Positions 34,501-46,500 of a stretch of DNA of 64,000 bases are shown in pieces. A model generated the notes under the pieces. It worked only from the letters and a program-made list of their open reading frames with translations, was not told the DNA's origin and did no database searches. Every line of letters starts with the position of its first letter. Within the stretch, counting starts at the first letter, position 1. A program made the position numbers and the translations under genes. Source of the DNA: Melitaea cinxia (Eukaryota > Arthropoda > Insecta > Lepidoptera > Nymphalidae); contig NC_059419.1 of assembly GCF_905220565.1 (NCBI RefSeq), positions 5,814,826-5,878,825 on the forward strand, given 5' to 3'.

Positions 34501-37500
34501 CATAAAAATTACACTTTTCAGGCATACAGAGCGATGACCGTGCGAGACATAATTATAAAAGCCCTAGATATAATAACTATAGTGGTGCCTCCCGCCCTCC
34601 CCGCCGCCATGACGGTGGGTCGATTGTACGCGGTGGGTAGACTGAAAAAAGCTGGGATTACTTGTCTCAACACCAGAGCTGTTAATGTTAGTGGATCCTT
34701 GGATTGCTTTTGCTTTGATAAGGTAAAATGTCTTTACCAATATTTTTTGGATTCAATATGGTGATTATTGATTACATTTTTTGCATCATTTTTGTAATGA
34801 TCTAGGATTCTAAACAATGTTAGAAATATGAAATAAATTCATAGTTAAGACAGGCCTGAATTTTTCCAATCTAAATAGTTTAGTGATTTATTAAATTATT
34901 TTAAAAACTGGATTCAAATTCCAAATCACCGTATCATCTTTCAGACATGAATTTTTAAATTTCACGAACTAAGCTTAGAGTCAATTTATTAAAAGGGGGT
35001 GTATTTAATTGTGGCATATTTTCCAGACAGGAACACTAACAGAAGACGGTCTAGACATGTGGGGGGTTGTACCAGTCAGTACGGCCTCATCCCCACCAAT
35101 TTTAGGGAGACCCCAAAGAGATCCAAGGCTATTAAACGACTTACATGAATTGAAGATAGGAATGGCTTCCTGTCATAGTTTGACTTTATTGAATGGGGAG
35201 TTAGGTGGCGATCCGCTGGATTTGAAGGTAATTTGTAAATAATCTGTAAAAAGCCATTTCAAACTTTTGTAGCCTACTACTCAAATTACTTAAATTGACC
35301 GTGAAACTATCTTTTGTCCCGATGTTTCCAAGATATTTGTATTGGGATCGGCCTTATTAATTTATTTTCATGACTAATCACAATTATTTTCAGATGTTCG
35401 AGTCAACGAACTGGCTACTCGAAGAACCGGATGTGCCAGAAGAAGCAAACTACGACATGTTGACTCCAACAGTGGTAAAGCCACGGGGCGCTGCTAATAT
35501 AGACGTAGACGATTTACATGTTAGTTAAAGTAGTAATTTTTATTAATAACATGGATTTTATTATAATGGTACTGTGTGGCTACGGTACTAAAGAATTTAG
35601 CCACCCCCTCTCTTCCCGTGGGTGTCGCAAGAGGCGACTAAGGGCTAACACAGTTCCGCTACCACCTTGGAACTTAAAAAGCCGACAGGTGCCGGGATAA
35701 CCATCTAACTGCTGGCTTTTAAATACACAGGCCGAAGACGGGCAGCAGCGTCTTCGGTGCGACAAAGCCAGTACTGCGGTCACCAACCCAGCGTGGTGAC
35801 GATTGGCAAAACACATGAGTTCACGTTATTTTTGGCCTAAACTTGTGTAAGCCTATGTCCAGCAGTGGACTGTATAGGCTGTAATGATGAATGATATTAT
35901 AATGGATGAACGTTCATTTGATTTGTTTTTTTCGACATTTGTCTGATTAGTTAAAAATAATTTTTGTTTTAATTTTAGACTTGTACTCGGGTTATTAAAA
36001 AAAAAATTCATTTAATAATAAGTAAAAACTACAGTTAACGAACTTGATAGAATAAGAAAGGAAAATATAGGAAGTTTATCTATTCATACAAATTAAGTTT
36101 TTATTAACATAGATATAATTTAGTTCTATATTAAAACAAATATTGTCCCTAAAGTGATATATAATTATAATGCGCAGGTGCCCCTAGAGGTGGGGATAGT
36201 GCAGCAGTACCAATTTGTGTCGCAACTGCAACGAGCTTCAGTGGCCGTACGACTGTTGGGGGAGGATGTTCTGCGTGTGTACTGTAAGGGCGCGCCCGAG
36301 ACCTTGCGGACACTGTGTCGACCGGATACCGGTGTGTTGGTACACTGTCACGTTCATAATCTGGTACACTGGAACACTGGTACTGTCACACACACACTGA
36401 CACACTCTTATATTAATATACTGGTACACTGATACACATCACTGTATTCATATCATAGTATATCGACACAGTTACCTTGTGTTGTATTGTACCAGAGTGA
36501 GTGTACACTGATACACTGGGATACTGATATACTGATAACTGATTTAACATGTCAGGCGTTCACACTCTGGTACTTTGTTACACTGACATATTATTGGTAG
36601 TATGGTATTCTGACATGCTTAGACTCTACACGACATAGTACACTGATACACTGATATACTAAGAGACTGGTACATTGTTACACTAGTAAGTACACTTGTA
36701 ACTGATGGAACTTGTACTCTGACACACTAGCACACTGATACATCCAGTGGCGTAGCTAGGGGGACAAGGGCCCTGGTGCATAGGGAAAGAATCGGGCCCT
36801 CCTCCCCTCTTTCCGCGTTGTTTGAACTTGTATTGGCCTTTAAAATTATTGATAGGAATAAGAATAGGAAGCAGTGAGTTGAACTTATCCCTAGTTTGAT
36901 AGTTGAGTTTAGAAAAACGTTGTTTATTTTTTGTTGTCGATCATGTTGAGAGCTATCATAGATTATACGGTTACCGTTGTGCTGCAACCTGTATCATACA
37001 TATTTTGTCATCGGAAATTTTTTTAGCGAAAATGAGTTCTAGCAGAATTTGATGCCAGATGGATGGATGTGTGGAATAGAAATCATAGCATTAGTGGTGA
37101 TACTTGATGAAATTAGGCTGATAGTAGGGAATTACGAATTACAACAGTCAGCGACACGCCTAGCGTCAACTATTGTAGTACGTCCCAGTCCCAGATCCCA
37201 GAAAGTTGAAAACATCGCCACAAATATCATAAATGAGAACTGATGCAAGGCAAGAGCGAATGAAAACTTCCCTAAAAAGTTGATGGGTGGAATTGGCGAA
37301 TTGATCTCACGACCGTCAAGCATGTGAGCTTATCGCTGATCCAATGTGCTACGGGCGTACTCATCCAAACTACCAAATAACTGAAATAACGATAACAAAC
37401 AGCACATGCTTATCGAGGACGCTTGGCGCATGTGTTGAAAATGTTGAATAAGGAGTTCTATAATTGGTGATGTTGATTTGAAAAAAAAAAAATAAAAAAA

Positions 37501-40500
37501 ATCTTGACTCGAGGCTCGAGCCTGCTCACAAGATTTTTTTTTTAAATTTATTTTATTTTATTATATTTTTTTTTCAAAGCTGAGGTTAGAGGGCCCCCTG
37601 AGCTCCGGGGCCCTGGTGCACTGCACCACCTGGCCCTATGATAGCTACGCCACTGGATACATCAATACTCTGACACATCAATAGACTGACTTATCAATAC
37701 ACTGAGACGTTCACACTCTGGTACATTTAGCACTGGTACACTGAAAGGTTTTTTACACTCGAAACACAAATTAACTGAAATTGGTATACTGAGGTACTTA
37801 AACTCTGGTACGCTTGTATGCACCGATTCACTGATATTTTAGCATCAACCTAAGACCGACTTAAGACCAGTACAGTAAAGACTGACATGCTGATAGCCTG
37901 ATATATACATTAACCCATTAATTTCGCACAGAACTATTTTATGATCCCGTGTCCTAAAGTATGCTATATGTAAAAAACATAATTTTTTTTAATTTTTATT
38001 GTTTAGTTCCCGTCAATCTGGATGAAGTATTGAGCTCGTACGCAGAAAAGGGTTACAGAGTTATCGCTATGTCTACACGAGTTTTAGAAGTTACGTATAA
38101 ACAATTACAGAAGTTGAAAAGAGAAGAGGTGAGTAACTTACAGTAAACTTAGTGTTATTATAAGTTCTTTCATTAATATATCATACACATAGGCGTCTGT
38201 TCCCAAGGTAATTAAGTATATGTAACAGCTATCTGTCGAAGACGCATATTTTTTTTTCATTTTTGATAAATGTACTTTTAAAAAAATACATATATTACAT
38301 CCACACGTGGGGCGGGAAACGAACATAAAACACCAGAAGCATAAATCAGGGTCACAGCAAAGTGCGCAAATGGGATAATTGACTACTTTTGTGTGAAGTC
38401 GTAATGCAGTAAAGTAGTTATGAGTACCTAAATCGGAAATCATAATATAAAAAAAAGTATCAATAAGGAATTTTGGAAAGTGATGTTGTATTCTTAACTA
38501 AAAGTTTCAAATTAGGTCATTAAAAGTAATTTGCAAAAAAAACTTTTATTTAATATTATTGTTGCAGGTTGAAATCGACTTAGAATTTCTCGGTCTGGTC
38601 ATAATGGAGAATCGTTTGAAGCCAGCCGCTACTAGCGTCATTCGAGAACTGAAGGAGGCCAATATACACGTCGTTATGATTACTGGTATGGAAACATTAA
38701 CTTTTTATTTCGGAAACTTTTGTGAATTTTTTTATACAACAAGGTAGCAAACAAGTATATGGTCCACCTGATTGAGTAAATCGATGTCGTAGAATTTGGA
38801 CGCCAGCAACACTAGTAGCATTAAATACTCATTCCTGATCCTTACCCCAACCTTCCCTGCTAGCTAGTAGTCTTACTCACCACGAGAATATCTGACGAGA
38901 GCACTAACTGGGGAATCACCTCAACCATAAAAAAAATCATAGCCAAAGAATACGATTTTCAAGCAGCTTCGTGTAATTGTGGTGAGTTACGACCAGAGGT
39001 GAAGATCAGGGGTAGCGGTCGACCTAGTATGAAAAAAATAGTGTAGTCTAGTTGTGAGGTTTTGTTGTGTAGGCGACAACATCCACACGGCCGTGAGCGT
39101 GGCGCGCGAGTGCGGCATCCTGGCGGGCGAGCGGGTCGTACGCATCACTGCTGCCGGCGGGCAGCTGTTCTGCGAGAGCACGCGCCACGGGGTACGTCTG
39201 CTTGTACTAACGTACTAGATCAGACATACACTAACTGTTGCGCACTAGATCAGAAGTACACAAACTGTTGCGTACTAGATCAGAAATACACTGTTGCGCA
39301 CTAGATCAGAAATACACTGTTGCGCACTAGATCACAAATACACAAACTGGTGCGCACTAGATCAGAAGCACACAAACTGTTGCGCACTAGATCAGAAGTA
39401 CACCAACTTTTGCCCACTGGATCAAAAATACACAAACTATTGCGCACTAGATCAGAAGTACACAAACTGTTGCGCACTAGATCAGACATACGCAAACTGT
39501 TGCGCACTAGATCAGAAGTACACAAACTGTTGCGCACTAGATCAGAAGTACACAAACTGTTGCGCACTAGATCAGACATACACAAACTGTTGCGCACTAG
39601 ATCAGAAGTACACAAACTGTTGCCCACTGGATCAAAAATACACAAACTGTTATGAGCAAGCGATCCCATTTCAAAATGAATTTATACCCCTGACCCCCTT
39701 TTCCAAAGTTAACTGATAGCTCAGATTCCGATAGCTAGATTGTAACAATTGATAATTGACTTTAAAAACCCTAGTTGACAAAAATACTTATCAGTTTAAA
39801 ATTTCGTTTTCGTTCATGTCTGCCACTGAAAGACTCGGGACTTTGTGAATTCCTGCAATAGACGTTAAATAATGCACGGTTGGGATTGAAGTAGTAGTAG
39901 TAGATTGAGCTAGTCCTACATATAAACACTTAAGGTTCCTTTGTTGAGAACTTAATCTCGTCTAGCTACAAAATATTTTTGTACTCATAAAAATATATAT
40001 TTTTTGGTATTTATGTAATTTACAACCGAACTGCAAATGCTTATATGAAATAAAAGATCATGTAAATATAAAAATATATTCGCTACTGTATAAATCTAAT
40101 AAGGTACAAGGATGCGTTGTACGGTTATGATGCGTGAGGTGATTCTAAGCTAACCTATGAACTAAGGTTCATACTGGAAGGTCTAAAATTCTGATTAGAC
40201 GATAAGTATGTGAGGCAGAACCGTATATTTTTAAAACTTTTATTGTCGAAATTATTAATTTGTTATGTTAAAAATAGGTGAGTGTAGGCGGTCGCGTGTC
40301 CCTCGACCGCGAGTACGGCAGCACTGCGGACAGCGGACACGGCTCGTGGGGCTCCGGGGACGCGGAGGCGGCGCCCGGGGAGCCTCAGTACAAAGTTGTC
40401 ATGACCGGGGACGCGTGGACGGTAATATTTTAATGGCGCTGACACTGACATTGAAACAATAATGTAATTTTTTAGTATGAACCATCAATTTACTAGTTTT

Positions 40501-43500
40501 TTCTGTCTATTTCTTCTAAAGCACTTCTATATCCTGTACATTTTTCAAGAATTATTAAAATTACTAGCTTAAAAATTCGTTTAATTTTTAAAATCCCATC
40601 TATCAGTATCAACTTTACGTGTTCGGTGAACGGCTAGGTCCAACTAGCTGTTAAGGTGACTAGGAAGTTATAGATGTACCCCCTCCCCCGCAGGAGCTCC
40701 GCTCGCGCCCCAGTGCACTAGTGCACCGTGTAATCGCACGAGGTGCAGTGTTCGCTCGAATGGCTCCCGATCAAAAGCAACAGCTGGTGCAGGACTATCA
40801 GGCGATGGGTTACTACGTCGGTGAGTACGGGCGGCGATATAGGGCAGGGACGGCGTTTTATATATTTTTTTTTGCGTATTGTGGGAACTGGGATGCCGCT
40901 CTAACTTTATTTTATCAGTGTGAACCAACAGTATTATAGTCAATATGTCATACATATATAGTGTATAAGAGGGTACTTTAATTATTATTGAGGTAGGGCA
41001 CAGCAGGAAATATTTTGTTCATAATCCGGAGCAGCTCGTCTGAGGAAGTGCCTCAACCTTACGGAAGGTCACAGCTAAATAATACTGTTCTCTTGCAGTG
41101 TTGCTTTTTTGTCACGAGAAGGTATAACAAAATTGTAACTCATGTTTCTGACTGTAAAGTAAACGTCTCCATTTTTTATTCGCATGCATAATGAAATCCC
41201 ACAAACGATATTGAAATTGTCTGAGTATAAATTTAAAGTTTGGATTAAAAAGAAATTATATGATCAAACGAACTTCTAAAGTGAAGTTCGATCAGTATAA
41301 TATGACTGGTTTCATTTAAAGATATAAATTAACAAGTAGTCCTTTGACCTACAAGGCAACACTTCGCACGTTTAAAAAGTTTAAAAGATTTTTTTTTTTG
41401 TATCTGTCAACACTATGCGAACCTGTCATCCCTAGCCGTAGTCACCTCATTCTTTTTAGAGTTAATATTTAAGAATACTTACTGATGTTAGGTAACAAAA
41501 CTGGGTTATTGGGAGGGTTGGGTAGTTTATATCTCCTAACGAAACCAGTTATATTGATCGAACTTCAATTTAGAAGTTCGTTTGATCATATATAATATTT
41601 CCTGGTTTCATTGTCGATATAAACTAACAAGTAGATGTTCAGGTTTTGTTACCTTTTATGTGTCTTACTACTACATAGAATATTTGATTTGAAATAAAAC
41701 ACTAAATAACAGAAATCACGATTTATATTTCTTAACAATTAATTATTATTTGTATTATTTGGCAGACAAACACTTTCTGCGAAATTAGATCTTTCTATTA
41801 TATATTCATAGGTCATAATCTTTAGCAAAGGTCTGGGAGTTACGGGTCCAGCCCGCAGTCTTTTTGATGAGATCTAGATTAAGGCCGGGCGCACGCGCCG
41901 CCGAAGTGGCAGCGTGGTGGGCGCTGTGTGCGCCGAAGACTTTCACGTCAATGCCACTCGCGCATAGTGCCTGCTTGATCCACCTGCTTATAGGCTACGC
42001 TGTCGCGTTCCTGTGAGGACGCTTCACAGTAATTAAAAGGTAGTCGATATTCGGAGGCCTCAAATACTTCTCCTCTCCCTGAAATACGGCAGATTTAAAA
42101 CTGGCTAAGCCCTGCCTATACCGGAAGTCTTTATAATATCTGTTATAGGTATTTCGATAAAATTTGGATTAATTTTAATATTATAAAGTTTTATGAGTGA
42201 AAAGATTTGCACCTGTGTTCGGTACTCAGGGCTAGCAAAACCACCAAGCTTTTGGGTCAGTCTATCTAGTTTTAGTTGGTTATGGAAACCCATTTAGAGA
42301 CGTGGTCAAGTACAATTTGGGGATCCCACGTACTCGGATATTTCGGTAGGGACGGTCTTAATCTAAATATTCCCTTTGGCAACCTCTTCACGTACTCGTC
42401 GGATGCTAAATTATTTCCATTCAGCAGCGATAGTACCGATCTATGGTTACTTAGCGACCCAAAGGTGGCGCCTTTTTCATAAAGTTCACTTAGTCAAAAG
42501 TTATTATGTGGGTGACAGAACTGTCGAACACGTCACAATTATTGTTTCGACAGTACTGCCACCACTGCTTAAAACAAACGCTATACTGCTTGATAGTGCT
42601 ATCTGATAGTGAGCTGAGCATCAGACGCAGGGCGGTCGGGGGCGTGCCGCGGCGAGAGAAGGCGAGCCCAGGGTAAGAGTGTGGTGTAGCGGGTGTTGTT
42701 GTCTGGAATGTGACAATACTAGGTTTGGACGTGGATTTAAAATAACTATATCCGCTATCAATAAATCCATTCGTTGCGGAAACTATGTTTGCGAAGGCCA
42801 CATAGTGAATACTAGAATTCCTGTGGCCTTATCATAAATATTTTTTTGGGTGCAGTTTAAAATAAGAGAAAATGGTGGAAAAGCGCAAAAGAATTTCTTA
42901 TGCCAGCTTATAGTAAATGCATCTACGTTAATAGCGTCGGGGTCTGGTTTCCAGGACATATATTCGGGACGAATATAGAATAGGGAAAGAATATAGCCAC
43001 CCACTCTCTTCCCGTGGGTGTCGTAAGAGGCGACTAAGGGATAACAAGGTTCCACTACCACCTTGGAACTTAAGAAGCCGGCCGATGGCGGGATAACCAT
43101 CTAACCGCTGGCTTTGAAAGACACAGACTGAAGACGGGCAGCTATTTAAAAGTACGTCTTTACGTCTTAGGTGCGACAAAGCCAGCCCTGCGGTCACCAA
43201 CCCGCCTGCCCAGCGTGGTGACTATGGGCAACACACATGAGTTCACGCATTTTTGGCGCGAACTTGTGGAGGCCTATGTCCAGCAGTGGACTGCAATAGG
43301 CTGAAATGATGTTCGGGACACTGCGTTGATGCGAGAAGCGAATAAGTCGACCTCGGAATTACCTAATCTACTGACGATGTAATTAAACGCAGATTCTGAT
43401 AACTCCCATTCAATTTCGGGGTTTATTTCGCGTGACTTTATCGTCGGCTTCGACATTATCTTTTGTGTTAATGTACGAAGCGAATAACCACAACTTTCGC

Positions 43501-46500
43501 ATCTCGCACCACCGCCAAATGTCTCGAGCAAGATTGTTCAAATGGGGAATGGGGATCTGCATAAATTTCGAGTGCAAAACTAGGCTTTCTAATTGCAATA
43601 TTTACTTTATAAATATTCTCATTCCACCAGTTGAGATCATTTAAAATTGTTCGAGGAAGCTTAACTCTGGTATCAAACGTACCGTGTTGTTGTAGCAACA
43701 AATATTTACTCCTCTCTAACAACTTGGTATACAGCCAGCCGTAACGCAACGCTGGGCACGCTGATACTAGAACTCCTATCAACTGAGAAAATTCGCGTAT
43801 TGAAACCCTAGGTAATCTTAAGTACTTTTTGACCAAATCAGCAATCTTATTTCGTTTCTCTAACGGTAAACATTAGGTCATATCAATGGTGTTATAAATA
43901 AATTCTAGAAATTTATAAGACTTTCTCAACGATCTCTAACAATCTTAGTAAAACACCTCGGTGCTATAGCGAGTCCGTAAGGTAAGGCACTAAACTCGCA
44001 CGTTATCACTTCGGTCGAGTTTGGCGCGATAATTAGATCTTAGGCATTTGCGTGTTGCGTGTGTGCGCGTTTATGTATAGGAATGAGCAAATACGATTCC
44101 TTCATGTCTATAGTGGCCATAAACCAATTACTTTGTACTAATTTGCTGACAGTTCTACTGCCCTCCATTTTAAAATGAATTTTAGGTATAAAACGGTTCA
44201 ACGATATGAAATTAAGAATGAGCCTACTTCCTTCATTAGGTTTTGGTGTTAAAAAAGTACTAGAAATAACCTGATCAGAGGTGGTTTAAACTTGTGTAAT
44301 GGCTCCTAACTCAAATTCCCGACAGCCAAAAACATCTCACGGTACTCGAATTGCGACCACGCGAGCGGAGGAACAAAAGATTGAAATGGCGTGTGCGTAA
44401 ACGGAATAGGTATTCCGTCGCGTATCCAGTTAATAATACTAACATTGTTTGTAACACGCTTCCAACATTTGACAAAAAACTGTACTCGGCCGGCATGAAT
44501 ACGTGTGTTACTGTCGAGTAGGGGCACGCGAGCGTCCCTGTTCGGTGTTGGGCTGCGACGTCGTTGCAGCCGCCGTTGGGGCCGTTCGGCAGGTTGCCGA
44601 TCGCCCCCAACGCCTATCGCCTGTGACCTCCTTGCCCCCTCCCCTGCTCGTCGGGTAACGAGAAGGTCCTGCCCAGTTTCCCTGGAACTGTTGACGCGCA
44701 GGCGAATTCTGGGTCTGGCAAACTGTGCTCGGTCTTGTTACTGGGCCAGTCTTTTTGATCTGCAGGCCCTGCTTCTCGACCGTCTTCGCAGCCCTAATTT
44801 TGCCCGGTAATGTATTACCGAACAACGTTTCGCCTCTTTCGCTATCTTGTATTATATTTAAAAAGGACTTTGTCAATCCAGGCGTTACCATTTTGATTCG
44901 AGCCTGTGTTTCCGAGCAATGTAAGTCGCATAAAATCCGGCAAGCGTCATTCAAAGTTTTGATAGCTTCAATTTTATTATTATCATACGTAAGTAATGAC
45001 GCCCTGCTAATTGCAGTTATGCCCGAACTTAACTGTTGTTGCATCGTCTCGACTTTTTTGTCGCGTATCCTAACCATTTCCGCGATCGCAGCCGAAAGCT
45101 CAATATTTAGTTTGGGGGCTTGTAATAACATACAGTTACTAGGTATAACATATTCCTTAAGAATTTTTTCACGGACCTCTTTCGTCATACCCTTTTTTAA
45201 TAACGGCAACCACAACTGGGACAGATTACTGTGTATTTCTTGACCACAAATTGGTCCCTGATCGGTCTCCTCGCCAAGGGCTGACAGGATCTCCGGGTCC
45301 AATTGCGGCTCGAGATCATCAACCGGCTGCCGGCTCCTGTGTCGGTTCCTGTGCCAGTCCCGGTGCGAGTTCCGACGTCTAATCAGGTGCTGGTGCTACA
45401 GACTGCTCCATTTGTTGAGTCATAGCAGACTCCGACAAGCCTTCGGTAATTACTTCATCAGGCTCCGAGCATTGATGAGAATCTTGGTAATTCTCCATTC
45501 CATAAATGTCTCCTAAAAGACCTGTCTGCTAGAAGATGTATATAACGACATCGGAAATAAAAGATTATAACTCGCGATAAAATTATGGTTCGTAATCGAA
45601 TCCATAACGCCTCGTTCATTTATTGAATCTATGGCGGGTAGGTATTATTAGTGTGGCTACCTACCACATCGAACTATTATTATTACTTAAGTAGTAATAG
45701 TAATTCAATGAGGCTACTACAATATAACTTACCTGATACCGTTACCTTTTAACCATTTAACCTTACCGATACTTTTACCTTAAAAATACCTTTACCGTTC
45801 ATAACCTCAAACCATTACCGTTACCAAGAAACATTGACGCGTTCGTGAAACAGGAAGTACATAGCTCTGAAAAGAGCTGTTTTAATGTTCGTGAAACAAG
45901 ATTGTTAAGCTCTCAAAAGAACTGTTTTATGTTCGAGAAACAAGACGTCTTTAGCTCTGAAAAGAAGTGTTTGAAAGTAGCACAGCACACCATGCAAGCG
46001 GATGCACCAGCAATTACATGCACAGATCTTCACCGAAGTATTCAAGCCAATTTGCAAGTATTCTTCATTTATATCTTCACGAAGTATAATTACGCCGCCG
46101 CCGAGTCAAATACACGTCAGACGTCCGTTCACCGCGCCGATCGCCGCCGAAAGGAGCGAGTCGCGGGAACGTCTGTCCTATTTATAATTAATTATCGCTC
46201 TGCGCTACCGCACATCCTGAGTTTTTACGATACGCACGAGTCATCGACAGCGGCACGCGCGAAGAAAGAGATAGCCACGTGCGGGAAAGAGACGCAAGGC
46301 TTAACTAATAAACATTCTCTGATTGGTCATAAAACTTATCAACTATTGTTATACATAGTATTTTATTGTTAATACTTTTATATAAATATTGCCATTTTAT
46401 ATTCAATAAATATATTCGATCGACACCTTCTGAGAAGACCTTTTATTACGACACTACAATAGTCCTTAAATTAGTATTGCCGCGTTCAAGTTTGAATCTA

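Noticed and set aside
39205..39655. CRISPR-like regular repeats
   Set aside because: The units are contiguous with no unique spacers, and the genome is an animal one. A minisatellite.
39294..39716. 140-codon ORF with a decapeptide repeat
   Set aside because: It is the 30-bp minisatellite in an intron; no start context, no homology, and it is open on both strands simply because the unit length is divisible by three.
45845..46372. 175-codon plus-strand ORF
   Set aside because: It covers short tandem repeats and the antisense of the DIRS leader. No known domain and no start context.
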